64,000 nucleotides of DNA from Nakamurella endophytica. Lineage in GTDB: Bacteria > Actinomycetota > Actinomycetes > Mycobacteriales > Nakamurellaceae. The position numbers were made by a program, and so were the translations under genes. The DNA lies in NCBI RefSeq assembly GCF_014646215.1, contig NZ_BMNA01000004.1, positions 266,243 to 330,242 of the forward strand. The letters are read 5' to 3'. The notes beneath the pieces were generated by a model. That model ran no database searches, was not told the origin of the DNA, and was given only the letters and a program-made list of their open reading frames with translations. Below are positions 55,329-64,000 of the stretch, piece after piece; position 1 is the stretch's first letter, and every line of letters begins with the position of its first letter.

Positions 55329-56171
55329 TCAGCCCTCCTCGGGGGTGCTCGCGGCCGCGGCGACCTCGGGGGTCCCCGCGCCGGTGTCGGCGGCGGCCCG
55401 ACCGGCGTCCGTCGACGTCGGGGTGGTGCCCGAGGCGCCGGAGCGGCGGCGCGGACGGTCGTCGCGACCGTCCCGGCCACCGGTGCGGCCGGCACCGGCG
55501 CGCTGGGCCGCGAGGGCCTCGGCGGCCTTCTGCTCGGCCAGCGTGCCGGTCTTGTCGCCCTTGTAGATCCAGACCTTCACGCCGATGCGGCCGAAGGTCG
55601 TCTTGGCCTCGAAGAAGCCGTAGTCGATGTCCGCGCGCAGGGTGTGCAGCGGCACGCGACCCTCGCGGTAGAACTCCGACCGGCTCATCTCGGCGCCGCC
55701 CAGCCGGCCCGAGCACTGGATCCGGATGCCCTTGACGGCACCCGAGCGCTGGGCGGACTGCATGGACTTGCGCATCGCGCGGCGGAAGCTGACCCGGTTG
55801 GACAGCTGCTCGGCCACACCCTGGGCGACCAGCTGGGCATCGGACTCGGGGTTGCGGACCTCGAGGATGTTCAGCTGGACCTGCTTGCCGGTCAGCTTTT
55901 CGAGCTGGCCGCGGATGCGGTCGGCCTCGGCTCCGCGGCGACCGATGACGATGCCCGGGCGCGCGGTGTGGATGTCGACGCGGACCCGGTCACGGGTGCG
56001 CTCGATCTCCACCTTGGCGATGCCGGCCCGCTCCATGCCCTTGGCCATGAGCTTGCGGATCGCCACGTCCTCGGCGACGTACTCCTTGTAGGACTTGTCG
56101 GCGTACCAGCGCGAGCTCCAGTCGGTGGTGATGCCGAGCCGGAACCCGTGCGGGTTGATCTTCTGACCCAC
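55329..56171 (-). CDS. rpsC: 30S ribosomal protein S3
   Basis: A 280-residue S3. KH domain with [30 protein letters not shown] and C-terminal domain with [35 protein letters not shown]. After residue 212 there is a tail of about 65 residues, first Arg/Asp-rich ([14 protein letters not shown]) and then Thr/Ala-rich. S3 is at the mRNA entry. It overlaps rplV by one base. Confidence 0.98.
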   Translation of the reverse strand: MGQKINPHGFRLGITTDWSSRWYADKSYKEYVAEDVAIRKLMAKGMERAGIAKVEIERTRDRVRVDIHTARPGIVIGRRGAEADRIRGQLEKLTGKQVQLNILEVRNPESDAQLVAQGVAEQLSNRVSFRRAMRKSMQSAQRSGAVKGIRIQCSGRLGGAEMSRSEFYREGRVPLHTLRADIDYGFFEAKTTFGRIGVKVWIYKGDKTGTLAEQKAAEALAAQRAGAGRTGGRDGRDDRPRRRSGASGTTPTSTDAGRAAADTGAGTPEVAAAASTPEEG

Positions 56172-56638
56172 TAGCGGGTCCCTCCCTCGGTGGCGGTGGC
56201 GGCGGCGCGGCCACGGCCGGCCTCGGTGCGGCCGCGACGCGAGCGGCCGGTGCCGGCGGTCTCGGCGGTGGCCACCGACACCAGCTCGATGGTGATGTGG
56301 CAGGTGCGCTTGCGGATCCGGAACGCGCGGCCCTGGGCCCGCGGCTGGAACCGCTTGAGCGTCGGCCCCTCGTCCACGTAGATGCGGTCGACGAGCAGCG
56401 TGTCGGGGTTGAGACCCTGGTTGTGCTCGGCGTTCGCGACGGCGGAGGCGAGCAGCTTGGCGACCGGACCCGCCGCGGCCTGCGGCGCGTACCGCAGGAT
56501 CGAGGCGGCCGACGCCGCGTTCGTGCCACGGATCAGGTCGACGACGCGGCGAGCCTTCATCGGAGTCATCCGGACGTGCCGGGCCTGCGCCCGGGCGCGC
56601 GGCAGCGCCTCGGTCGCCTCGGCCTTCTTGGCGTTCAT
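56171..56638 (-). CDS. rplV: 50S ribosomal protein L22
   Basis: A 155-residue L22: [37 protein letters not shown] and [32 protein letters not shown]. Its loop lines the exit tunnel. A basic Arg/Gly/Thr tail of about 35 residues follows. It is 13 bases after rpsS. Confidence 0.98.
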   Translation of the reverse strand: MNAKKAEATEALPRARAQARHVRMTPMKARRVVDLIRGTNAASAASILRYAPQAAAGPVAKLLASAVANAEHNQGLNPDTLLVDRIYVDEGPTLKRFQPRAQGRAFRIRKRTCHITIELVSVATAETAGTGRSRRGRTEAGRGRAAATATEGGTR

Positions 56639-56651
56639 CTGCTGTCCTCTC

Positions 56652-56933
56652 TCAGCCGCGCCGCGAGCGGCGGTCGTCCTTGACGTGACCCTTGAAGGTG
56701 CGCGTCGGGGCGAACTCGCCGAGCTTGTGGCCGACCATCGACTCGGTGACGAACACCGGGACGTGCTTGCGCCCGTCGTGCACGGCGATGGTGTGGCCGA
56801 GCATGTCGGGGATGATCGTCGACCGGCGGGACCAGGTCTTGATCACGGACTTCGAGCCCTTGTCGTTCGCGTTGTCCACCTTCTTGAGCAGGTGGTCGTC
56901 GACGAACGGGCCCTTCTTCAGGCTGCGAGGCAT
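56652..56933 (-). CDS. rpsS: 30S ribosomal protein S19
   Basis: A 93-residue S19: [75 protein letters not shown] is the full family core. It pairs with S13 in the 30S head. Confidence 0.98.
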   Translation of the reverse strand: MPRSLKKGPFVDDHLLKKVDNANDKGSKSVIKTWSRRSTIIPDMLGHTIAVHDGRKHVPVFVTESMVGHKLGEFAPTRTFKGHVKDDRRSRRG

Positions 56934-57001
56934 CTGGTTCTACCTTCCTGCTCGCTGGTGGGTGGCGGTGTGGCGGGCGGTGGCTGTCTTCGGTGCGGAG
57001 A

Positions 57002-57841
57002 TCAACGCTTCTTGCCGCCCTTGCGCCGGCGACGGACGATCAGCTGGTCGCTCGCCTTGTTCGGCCGCCGGGTGCGGCCCTCGGGCCGGCCCGCCGGGTT
57101 GACCGGGTTCCGGCCACCCGAGGTCTTGCCCTCGCCACCACCGTGCGGGTGGTCGACCGGGTTCATGGCCACACCACGCACGGACGGGCGCTTGCCCTTC
57201 CAGCGCATGCGGCCGGCCTTGCCCCAGTTGATGTTGGCCTGCTCGGCGTTGCCGACCTCGCCGACCGACGCGCGGCAGCGGACGTCGACGTTGCGGATCT
57301 CGCCGGACGGCATGCGCAGCTGCGCGTACGGACCGTCCTTGGCGACCAGCTGGACGCGGGCACCGGCCGAGCGGGCGATCTTGGCGCCGCCGCCGGGCCG
57401 CAGCTCGATGGCGTGGACCACGGTGCCGACCGGGATGTTGCGCAGCGGCAGGTTGTTGCCCGGCTTGATGTCGGCACCCTGACCGGTCTCCACCCTGTCG
57501 CCCTGGCTCAGCCGGTTCGGCGCGATGATGTAGCGCTTCTCGCCGTCGGCGTAGTGCAGCAGCGCAATCCGCGCGGTGCGGTTGGGGTCGTACTCGATGT
57601 GCGCGACGGTGGCGGGCACGCCGTCCTTGTCGGCACGGCGGAAGTCCACCAACCGGTAGGCGCGCTTGTGGCCGCCGCCCTGGTGCCGGGCGGTGACCCG
57701 ACCGTGCACGTTCCGGCCGCCCTTGGAGTGCAGCGGTCGGACCAGCGACTTCTCCGGCTGGTCACGGGTGACCTCGGAGAAGTCCGCGACGGAGGAGCCG
57801 CGCCGGCCCGGCGTCGTCGGCTTGTACTTGCGGATAGGCAT
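57002..57841 (-). CDS. rplB: 50S ribosomal protein L2
   Basis: A 279-residue L2: [48 protein letters not shown] and the C-terminal [19 protein letters not shown] with the conserved His needed for peptidyl transfer. It is 68 bases upstream of rpsS. Confidence 0.98.
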   Translation of the reverse strand: MPIRKYKPTTPGRRGSSVADFSEVTRDQPEKSLVRPLHSKGGRNVHGRVTARHQGGGHKRAYRLVDFRRADKDGVPATVAHIEYDPNRTARIALLHYADGEKRYIIAPNRLSQGDRVETGQGADIKPGNNLPLRNIPVGTVVHAIELRPGGGAKIARSAGARVQLVAKDGPYAQLRMPSGEIRNVDVRCRASVGEVGNAEQANINWGKAGRMRWKGKRPSVRGVAMNPVDHPHGGGEGKTSGGRNPVNPAGRPEGRTRRPNKASDQLIVRRRRKGGKKR

Positions 57842-57859
57842 GTCTGTTCAGTCCCTCGC

Positions 57860-58153
57860 TCAGGCGCCCTGGAACAGGTCGATCGACTTGCTGTCCTTGG
57901 ACAGCGTGACGACGGCGCGCTTGGTGGACTTGCGCTGCCCGTACCCCGCGCGGGTCCGCTTGCGCTTGCCCTGCCGGTTGATCGTGTTCACCGAGACGAC
58001 CTTGACGTCGAAGATCTTCTCGATCGCGATCTTGACCTGGGTCTTGTTGGCGTCCGGGTGCACCAAGAAGGTGTAGCTGCCCTGCTCGAGCAGGCCGTAG
58101 CTCTTCTCGGAGACGACCGGGGCCAGGATGATGTCCCGCGGGTCGGCGGTCAC
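57860..58153 (-). CDS. rplW: 50S ribosomal protein L23
   Basis: A 97-residue L23: [54 protein letters not shown]. It is the main docking site for trigger factor and SRP. It overlaps the rplD stop (ATGA or GTGA type). Confidence 0.98.
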   Translation of the reverse strand: MTADPRDIILAPVVSEKSYGLLEQGSYTFLVHPDANKTQVKIAIEKIFDVKVVSVNTINRQGKRKRTRAGYGQRKSTKRAVVTLSKDSKSIDLFQGA

Positions 58154-58998
58154 TGCGCGTCCTCCTCGTCGGTCTGGGCGGCGGCGTCGTCCGCGGCGGC
58201 GAGCTCCACGGCGGTGACCGGGACGGAGCCCGCGGTCACCGCGCCACCCGCCACGCCGGCACCGGTGGTGCTGGTCTCCGTGCCCGCGGCCGGCTGCTCG
58301 ATCGTGCTCACCGTGCTGACGGTGCTCGCCGTGGCCGAGCCGCCGTCCTGCGGCGCGAGCTGCGCACCGGCGGCCGCGACGTACTCCTCCAGCGCGGCGC
58401 GGGTGAACACCACGTCGTCGCTGACCAGCACGTCGTAGGTGTTCAGCTGGTCCGCCGCGATCAGGTGCACCGACGGGACGTTGCGCAGGCTCTTCCAGCC
58501 CAGCTCGTCGTCGCGCTGCACGACCACCAACACGTTGCGGCCGGTGGCGCCGGTCAGGCCGGCGAGGGCCTTGACCGCCTGCTTGGTCGACGGCGTGCCG
58601 CTGATGCCGAGCCCGGACAGCACGTGCAGGTGCCCGTCCCTGGCCCGGTCGGAGAGGGCGCCGCGGAGCGCGGCCGCCTTCATCTTCTTCGGGGTCCGCT
58701 GCAGGTAGGTGTGCGGCACCGGGCCGTGCACCGTGCCACCGCCGGTGAACTGCGGCGCGCGGGTCGACCCCTGGCGGGCCCGGCCGGTGCCCTTCTGCCG
58801 GTACGGCTTCTTGCCGCCGCCGGAGACCTCGCCGCGGTTCTTGGCCTTGTGCGTCCCCTGGCGGGCGGCCGCGAGCTGGGCCACCACGACCTGGTGCATC
58901 AACGGGATGTTGGCCTGGACGTCGAACAGCTCGTCCGGCAGCGCGACGGTCGTCGCGCCGCCGTCACCGGTGACGTCGGTGATCTGGACCGAAGGCAT
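58150..58998 (-). CDS. rplD: 50S ribosomal protein L4 with a long C-terminal tail
   Basis: A 282-residue L4; about 215 is usual. The core has [55 protein letters not shown], the tunnel loop, and [19 protein letters not shown] at its end. Residues from about 222 on form a Thr/Ala/Val/Glu-rich tail ending TDEEDAQ. In E. coli L4 represses the S10 operon. Confidence 0.97.
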   Translation of the reverse strand: MPSVQITDVTGDGGATTVALPDELFDVQANIPLMHQVVVAQLAAARQGTHKAKNRGEVSGGGKKPYRQKGTGRARQGSTRAPQFTGGGTVHGPVPHTYLQRTPKKMKAAALRGALSDRARDGHLHVLSGLGISGTPSTKQAVKALAGLTGATGRNVLVVVQRDDELGWKSLRNVPSVHLIAADQLNTYDVLVSDDVVFTRAALEEYVAAAGAQLAPQDGGSATASTVSTVSTIEQPAAGTETSTTGAGVAGGAVTAGSVPVTAVELAAADDAAAQTDEEDAQ

Positions 58999-59684
58999 CA
59001 GCTGGCACCCTTCGCGGAGTTGTCGGCACGGACCGCATCCGGGCCCTTGACGGCGGTCTTGATGAACACCACGCCGCCCTTGGGTCCGGGGACGGCGCCC
59101 TTGATCAGCACGAGGCCCTTCTCGGCGTCGACCGCGTGCACCGTCAGGTTCTGCGCGGTGACCTTGACGTTGCCCATCCGGCCCGCCATGCGCAGGCCGC
59201 GGAACACCCGTCCGGGGGTCGAGCAGCCGCCGATGGAACCGGGCGCGCGGTGCTTGCGGTGCACGCCGTGACCGCTGGACAGGCCGCGGAAGCCGTGGCG
59301 CTTGACCACGCCCGCGGTGCCCTTGCCCTTGGACGTACCGGTGACGTCGACGACGTCGGTGGCGGCGAAGACCTGGTCGGCGGTGAGCTCCTGGCCGACC
59401 TCGTAGTCGGCGACGTCGTCGGTGCGCAGCTCCGCCACGTGGCGGCGGGGCGTCACACCGGCCTTGGCGAAGTGCCCGGCGACGGGCTTGCTGACCTTGC
59501 GGGGGTCGACGGCGCCGAAGGCGAACTGCACGCCGGTGTATCCGTCCGTCTCGGGCGTGCGCAGCGCGGTGACGACGACCGGGCCGGCAGCGACGACGGT
59601 CACCGGGACGACCCGGTTGGCGGAGTCGAAGACCTGGGTCATGCCGAGCTTGTGGCCCAGGATGCCCTTGATCGTGGTGGCCAT
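58998..59684 (-). CDS. rplC: 50S ribosomal protein L3
   Basis: A 228-residue L3: [87 protein letters not shown]. The Gln that PrmB methylates in proteobacteria lies in the GxS/H loop region and is not obvious here. It overlaps rplD by one base. Confidence 0.98.
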   Translation of the reverse strand: MATTIKGILGHKLGMTQVFDSANRVVPVTVVAAGPVVVTALRTPETDGYTGVQFAFGAVDPRKVSKPVAGHFAKAGVTPRRHVAELRTDDVADYEVGQELTADQVFAATDVVDVTGTSKGKGTAGVVKRHGFRGLSSGHGVHRKHRAPGSIGGCSTPGRVFRGLRMAGRMGNVKVTAQNLTVHAVDAEKGLVLIKGAVPGPKGGVVFIKTAVKGPDAVRADNSAKGAS

Positions 59685-59757
59685 GGTGGGGAAGACCTCT
59701 TGTTCTGCAGGTGCGGATGGGCAGCGGACGACCGGCGCCGGAACGCCGGACCGGGCG

Positions 59758-60063
59758 CTACTGGATGTTGACGTCGACCGACGCCGGCAGGTCGATCCGC
59801 ATCAGGGCGTCGACGGTCTTGGGCGTCGGGTCGAGGATGTCGATCAGCCGCTTGTGCGTGCGCATCTCGAAGTGCTCCCGCGAGTCCTTGTACTTGTGCG
59901 GCGAGCGGATGACGCAGTACACGTTCTTCTCCGTCGGCAGCGGCACCGGGCCGACCACCCGCGCGCCGGTCCGGGTCACCGTCTCGACGATCTTGCGCGC
60001 GGACGCGTCGATCGCCTCGTGGTCGTAGGCCTTGAGCCTGATGCGGATCTTCTGTCCCGCCAC
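59758..60063 (-). CDS. rpsJ: 30S ribosomal protein S10
   Basis: A 101-residue S10, the exact family length: [75 protein letters not shown]. The GTG at 60063 has AGAGGA upstream. It is the first gene of the S10 operon. Confidence 0.98.
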   Translation of the reverse strand: MAGQKIRIRLKAYDHEAIDASARKIVETVTRTGARVVGPVPLPTEKNVYCVIRSPHKYKDSREHFEMRTHKRLIDILDPTPKTVDALMRIDLPASVDVNIQ

Positions 60064-60442
60064 GCTTGCCGTCCTCTGTGTCGTCTGTTCGTCGTCTGCA
60101 CCGGACGGCCGTGGCCGCCCGACACACCGCCCCGCCCGGCGTGGCCGCACGGGGCGCGGATGTCACTCCGCCGCTGTTCTGCTGTCGCCCTGCCGGGCGC
60201 GGTGCACCGGTCCACGCGGTCGGGCGTGTCGCCCGCCCTCCCCGGCCGGCGAGCGGCGCGGTGGACCGATCGCGCTCGCGGAGAGCGCGCGGTACAACGG
60301 TCGTGCTGTCTGTCTGTGGCTGCCGAGCCCGGTGTCCGACCCGGCGGGCCGCCGTCACGCAGGACGACGGGCCGCCTCGGCCACCGCACCCGGGGGCACA
60401 CGGACGCAGCCGTGCGACGACCCGAGCCAGGGCAACCCGACA
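60064..60442 (-). promoter_or_regulatory. leader region of the S10 operon
   Basis: About 370 bases from the promoter to rpsJ with no gene. CGGTCCAC (60208-60215) can pair with GTGGACCG (60261-60268), enclosing a smaller GGGCGTGTCGCCC hairpin. In E. coli the S10 leader is bound by L4; a similar control is possible but not shown. Confidence 0.45.
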
Positions 60443-60471
60443 AGTATGCCCCAGTCCTGGCGGCGGTTCAA
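60443..60471 (-). promoter_or_regulatory. S10 operon promoter
   Basis: TTGAAC (60471-60466) and CATACT (60448-60443) on the minus strand are spaced 17 bases. The -10 is one step from TATACT. Confidence 0.65.
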
Positions 60472-60602
60472 ATCCACCCCGACGGGCGAGGTTCCGGTCA
60501 CCGTGTGGTTGCGCACGGTGGTCGTCACCGGCGTTCGGCGCACGGTGCGCGGCCAAGGGGTGAAGACGGCGTCCGGACCTCGCTGAGTAATCGGATGTTG
60601 CT

Positions 60603-60608
60603 TACAGT
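60603..60608 (+). promoter_or_regulatory. -10 hexamer of a leaderless promoter for the GT2 operon
   Basis: TACAGT ends 6 bases before the ATG of the GT2 gene, so transcription would start at the ATG itself. No ribosome site is present, and no clear -35 is seen. Confidence 0.6.
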
Positions 60609-60614
60609 AGTTGC

Positions 60615-62654
60615 ATGCAGAGGGGGACCCGAGAACGACGGCGGCTGGCCGTCATCCGCATCCTGGTGGTGCTGACCACCGTCACGGCCGTCGACTACAT
60701 CGTCTGGCGCTGGTTCGAGTCGGTGAACTGGGCGGCCTGGTGGATCGCCGTGCCGCTCGTCGCGGTGGAGACCTACAGCGTCGTCGACTGCCTGCTCTTC
60801 GGCATCACGGTCTGGCGGCTGCGCGAGCGGCCGGCCCCTCCCCCGCCACCGGCCGACGCCACCGTCGACGTCTTCATCACCACGTACAACGAACCGGTCG
60901 ACCTGGTCATGACGACCGCCACCGCAGCCGTCGCGATCACCCACCCGCACCGCACCTGGATCCTGGACGACGGCGCCCGCGACGAGATGCGCGCCGCGGC
61001 GGAGGCGGCCGGCGTGGGGTACGTCACCCGGTCCGGCGACTGGGCCGGGCACAGCCGGCACGCCAAGGCCGGCAACCTGAACAACGCGCTGGCCGCCACG
61101 GACGGCGAGTTCATCCTGATCCTGGACGCGGACCAGGTACCCGAGCCGGAGATCCTGGACCGCACGCTCGGCTACTTCGCCGACCCCGAGGTCGCGCTCG
61201 TGCAGACGCCGCAGTTCTTCGTCAACGTCCCCGACGAGGACCCCCTGGGCAGCCAGGCGCCGCTGTTCTACGGCCCCATCCAGCAGGGCAAGGACGGCTG
61301 GAACGCCGCGTTCTTCTGCGGCTCGAACGCCGTCCTGCGCCGCGAGGCGATGATGCTGATCGGCGTCCGCGGGTACGTCGACCAGGTGGAGCGCTCGGTG
61401 GCCGCGGCCCTGCGCACCGCCGACAAGGTGCTGGCGCGGGCCCGCCGGTCGGCCCGCGCTGACCTGCGGGCGGTGGCCGCGCTCAACCGGGTGGCGGCGG
61501 CCGTCACCGTGGCCCGCGGCCGGCTCGCGCAGGGCGAGCCGCTGGGCGAGGTCACCTACGCGTTCCAGCGCCGGGTCGAGGAGGCGGCCGCCGGCCTGGT
61601 GGCCGACGACCTGGCGACGCTGCAGGCCGACCTCGCGGAGATCGAACGCCTCGGCCTGGCCGCCGGGCCCCACGCCGGTCCGGACGCCACCGCCGGCGGC
61701 CCTGCCGAGCCGGCCGAGGCGGGCGAGGCAGCCGTGACGGCGCTGACCCGGCGCGACTGGTCGCCGCTCGGCGCCCTGGAGTCGGTCCGGGCGCTGGTCG
61801 CCGCGGTGGACGTGGACCGCTCCGGCGAGGCGCAGGCCGTGATGCCCATGGCGACCATCTCCGTCACCGAGGACATGGCCACGTCGATGCGGCTGCACGC
61901 CCACGGCTGGCGCACCGTCTACCACCACGAACCGCTCGCCTTCGGCCTGGCACCGGAGGACCTGGGCACCATGCTGACCCAGCGGCTGCGCTGGGCGCAG
62001 GGCACGATCCAGGTGATGCTGCGCGAGAACCCGTTGCTCCAACGAGGTCTCAGCGGCACCCAGCGGCTCATGTACTTCGCGACGATGTGGAGCTACCTGT
62101 CCGGCTTCGCGGCGCTGGTGTACCTGGCCGCTCCGGTCATCTACCTGTGCTTCGGCGTCCTCCCGGTCACCGCGTTCAGCGTCGACTTCTTCGCCCGGCT
62201 GCTGCCCTTCCTGCTGGTGAACCAGCTGCTGTTCCTGGTCATCTCGCGGGGTCACCGCACCTGGCGCGGGCAGCAGTACAGCCTCGCGCTGTTCCCCGTG
62301 TGGATCCGGGCGTGCACCACCGCCGTCCGCAACGTGGTCTTCGGCCGGCCGCTCGGCTTCGCGGTCACCCCGAAGGTCCGGCAGGAGTGGCGGCCGCAGT
62401 GGCGCCTGGTGCGGGTCCAGCTCGTCACGATGGCCGTGCTGGTCGTCGCCGCCGTCGTCGGCACCGCCCGGATGGCGGCCGGCGTGGCCACCGTCAGCGG
62501 CACCCTGGTCAATCTGCTCTGGGTCGCCTACGACGTCGTCCTGCTGTCCGCCGTGGTCAAGGCGGCGCGCTACCGCGGGCACGACGCGCCCGTCCCGGCC
62601 GGATCCGTCCCGGCCGTCCCCACCGTCAGTGAGAAAGAGGCACAGCTGTCATGA
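60615..62654 (+). CDS. cellulose-synthase-like GT2 glycosyltransferase with an inserted domain
   Basis: A 679-residue membrane enzyme: two N-terminal helices (about 10-65), a cytoplasmic GT-A domain, and about five C-terminal helices (from about 485). Catalytic motifs are complete: FITTYNEP, DDGAR, LDADQ (DxD), TED at 418-420 and QRLRW at 456-460. Between CGSNAVLRREA (from 235) and TED lie about 180 residues where related synthases have about 20-25. The extra part is Ala/Arg/Leu-rich and helical with a Pro/Ala linker. The product is probably a beta-linked exopolysaccharide. No PilZ domain is visible. The gene overlaps a STAS gene (ATGA). Confidence 0.93.
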   Translation: MQRGTRERRRLAVIRILVVLTTVTAVDYIVWRWFESVNWAAWWIAVPLVAVETYSVVDCLLFGITVWRLRERPAPPPPPADATVDVFITTYNEPVDLVMTTATAAVAITHPHRTWILDDGARDEMRAAAEAAGVGYVTRSGDWAGHSRHAKAGNLNNALAATDGEFILILDADQVPEPEILDRTLGYFADPEVALVQTPQFFVNVPDEDPLGSQAPLFYGPIQQGKDGWNAAFFCGSNAVLRREAMMLIGVRGYVDQVERSVAAALRTADKVLARARRSARADLRAVAALNRVAAAVTVARGRLAQGEPLGEVTYAFQRRVEEAAAGLVADDLATLQADLAEIERLGLAAGPHAGPDATAGGPAEPAEAGEAAVTALTRRDWSPLGALESVRALVAAVDVDRSGEAQAVMPMATISVTEDMATSMRLHAHGWRTVYHHEPLAFGLAPEDLGTMLTQRLRWAQGTIQVMLRENPLLQRGLSGTQRLMYFATMWSYLSGFAALVYLAAPVIYLCFGVLPVTAFSVDFFARLLPFLLVNQLLFLVISRGHRTWRGQQYSLALFPVWIRACTTAVRNVVFGRPLGFAVTPKVRQEWRPQWRLVRVQLVTMAVLVVAAVVGTARMAAGVATVSGTLVNLLWVAYDVVLLSAVVKAARYRGHDAPVPAGSVPAVPTVSEKEAQLS

Positions 62655-62983
62655 ACTTCGACGTGGACTACCCCACCGACGGGGCCGCCGTCATCACCGC
62701 CGCGGGTCGGCTCAACATGGTGGCCGCACCCAAACTGCGGGAGCTGATCGCCACGACGGTCACCGAGCACCACCGCCCGACCGTCGTGGTCGACCTGGGC
62801 GCCACGGACTTCATCGACTCGTCGGGCCTGGGCGCCCTGATCGCGGGGCTGAAGACGGCCCGGTCCGCCGGCGGCGACCTGCGCATCGCCCGGCCGGGCA
62901 AGCAGGTCACCACCGTGCTGCAGCTGACCAACATGCTGCGGGTGCTGCGCCCGTACCCGAGCGTCGCCGAGAGCCTGGCATGA
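62651..62983 (+). CDS. STAS-domain anti-sigma factor antagonist
   Basis: A 110-residue SpoIIAA/RsbV-like protein. The phosphorylation site lies in FIDSSGLGALIAGLK (Ser57-Ser58). Such proteins bind an anti-sigma kinase when unphosphorylated and free its target. It overlaps both neighbours by four bases, so it is made together with the GT2 enzyme and the kinase. A control role over the glycosyltransferase or over a sigma factor elsewhere is inferred. Confidence 0.92.
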   Translation: MNFDVDYPTDGAAVITAAGRLNMVAAPKLRELIATTVTEHHRPTVVVDLGATDFIDSSGLGALIAGLKTARSAGGDLRIARPGKQVTTVLQLTNMLRVLRPYPSVAESLA

Positions 62984-63414
62984 CCGCGGGCACGCCGGTC
63001 GCGCTCCGCCTGCAGCGCTGCACGGACGTGGAGAGCCTGGACCGCGTGCACCTGCTGCTGGACGAGCTGTGGTCGCAGCTGGACGACCTCGACGACACCG
63101 ACCGCATAGGCTTCGAGCTGGCCGTGCTGGAGGTGGCCGGGAACATCGTGGCGCACAGCCGGCGTGGGCCCGAGTGGTCCTTCGACCTGGCGGTGCAGGC
63201 CGACTCCGCGGTCCTGCAGGCCGATTTCAGCGACTCCGGGACGCCGGTGCGGCTCGACCTGTCCCGGGTGCACATGCCCGACGAGATGGCCGAGAGCGGC
63301 CGCGGACTGGCGATGGCCCGGGCGGCCGTCGACGAGCTGCACCACCGCCCCACGGCCGACGGCAACACCTGGGTCATCCGCCGCCGCCGGCGGCGGGTCC
63401 GTTCCGCCCGCTGA
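62980..63414 (+). CDS. RsbW-like anti-sigma factor serine kinase (HATPase)
   Basis: A 144-residue GHKL ATPase. The N box is ELAVLEVAGNIVAHS (E51, N55), then FSDSGTPV (D85) and ESGRGLAMARAAVDEL (G box). This is the fold of RsbW/SpoIIAB kinases that phosphorylate STAS antagonists and bind sigma factors. The basic end RRRRRRVRSAR is unusual. It forms a likely partner-switch pair with the STAS protein. No SpoIIE-type phosphatase is in the window. Confidence 0.9.
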   Translation: MTAGTPVALRLQRCTDVESLDRVHLLLDELWSQLDDLDDTDRIGFELAVLEVAGNIVAHSRRGPEWSFDLAVQADSAVLQADFSDSGTPVRLDLSRVHMPDEMAESGRGLAMARAAVDELHHRPTADGNTWVIRRRRRRVRSAR

Positions 63415-63803
63415 GCGGCACCGGTCGGCTCTGCTGTCCGTCCGCCACGCCCGCGAAGTGCACCGGCGTCGCCGGGACGGCCGCGCCCCCCGGATGCCGC
63501 CGGGCGGGCCGGGCCGTCCTCGGGGCTTTCCTCCAGGCGCTGCAGCCCGTGAGTCGCGAAGCCGCCCTCGGCGGTGCTGCTCCGCGGTGACCGACCACTG
63601 CCTCGGGCGGCCGGTGCGTGGGGATGCGCTGCCCTCCGACCGGCTACGGCGGGGGACGGGCCACCGACGACCTCGCTCGGGCTGTGCGGTGTCGGCACGG
63701 TCCGCCCGCGCATTGCTGACCCGCTCGCGCACGTCGGCGCCGACACCGCCGGGGACCGCACCGCGGCCCCTCGACCCGCACCACCGCTCGCCCCGTTGAA
63801 CGG
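63415..63803. other. intergenic region between the GT2 operon and tuf
   Basis: About 390 bases without a gene that I can support. Open frames here show no domain and run through the hairpin. Nothing else is visible. Confidence 0.6.
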
Positions 63804-63840
63804 CAGAGGCCCCGCCGTGACGAGCACGGCGGGGCCTCTG
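63804..63840. terminator. tuf terminator (bidirectional)
   Basis: CAGAGGCCCCGCCGTG and CACGGCGGGGCCTCTG form a perfect 16-bp stem with a 5-base loop, 29 bases after the tuf stop. It can also end the converging GT2 operon. Confidence 0.92.
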
Positions 63841-63869
63841 CGCTGTTCCGTCCGGGGACGGCGGGGGTA

Positions 63870-64000
<131 letters not shown>

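Noticed and set aside
60464-60476. tRNA-like T-arm (GGTTCAAATCC) on the plus strand
   Set aside because: No matching acceptor, D or anticodon arms can be formed at the right distances, and the T stem has a mismatch. On the minus strand the same bases give the -35 element of the S10 promoter.

Overview
The window is 64 kb of very GC-rich DNA from a chromosome of an actinobacterium (Actinomycetota). Synteny and protein features support this: an RsdA-SigD-BldM-WhiD-GroEL1-GroES block arranged as in Streptomyces and Mycobacterium, GroEL1 with a His-rich tail, many GTG starts, and 4-base GTGA/ATGA gene overlaps. I cannot name the genus from sequence alone; the overall look is of the Frankiales/Nakamurellales/Geodermatophilales kind.

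Layout. 1-6.5 kb: a developmental and stress regulator cluster (partial anti-sigma factor rsdA, sigD, an atypical bldM, whiD, groEL1, groES with a CIRCE operator). 6.5-9.4 kb: a DUF4259 gene and tsaD-rimI-tsaB, for tRNA t6A synthesis. 9.5-19.8 kb: a catabolic/redox island (SDR, FAD plus Fe-S oxidoreductase, LacI regulator, YtcJ-like amidohydrolase, three-subunit molybdenum hydroxylase of the PaoABC type) that splits tsaE from tsaB. 20.5-30 kb: tsaE, alpha/beta hydrolase, alr, small membrane protein, nnr, an ECF41-type sigma factor with its partner gene, acpS, glmS. 29.7-38.4 kb: 2H phosphoesterase, Ycf46-like AAA ATPase, a hydrolase, glmM, rplM-rpsI, a lipoprotein and truA.

38.4-60.1 kb holds one of the densest parts of a bacterial chromosome, all on the minus strand: rplQ, rpoA, rpsD, rpsK, rpsM, rpmJ, infA, then (after a short interruption by a PAP2 phosphatase, a YbjQ-like protein and a GT87-type mannosyltransferase-like protein) map, adk, secY and the complete spc and S10 operons to rpsJ. 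Promoters with near-consensus TTGNNN-N17-TANNNT hexamers can be read upstream of groES, rplM, infA, rplN and (weaker -10) rpsJ, and stable hairpins mark several operon ends. Several ribosomal proteins carry unusual disordered extensions, most strikingly L17.

60.6-63.4 kb is the most unusual part. It is a translationally overlapping three-gene plus-strand operon, apparently read from a leaderless promoter: a cellulose-synthase-like GT2 enzyme with about 160 extra residues inserted in its catalytic domain, a STAS anti-sigma antagonist and an RsbW-like kinase. The window ends in the 3' end of tuf (EF-Tu). No tRNA, rRNA, CRISPR array, insertion sequence or phage gene was recognised.
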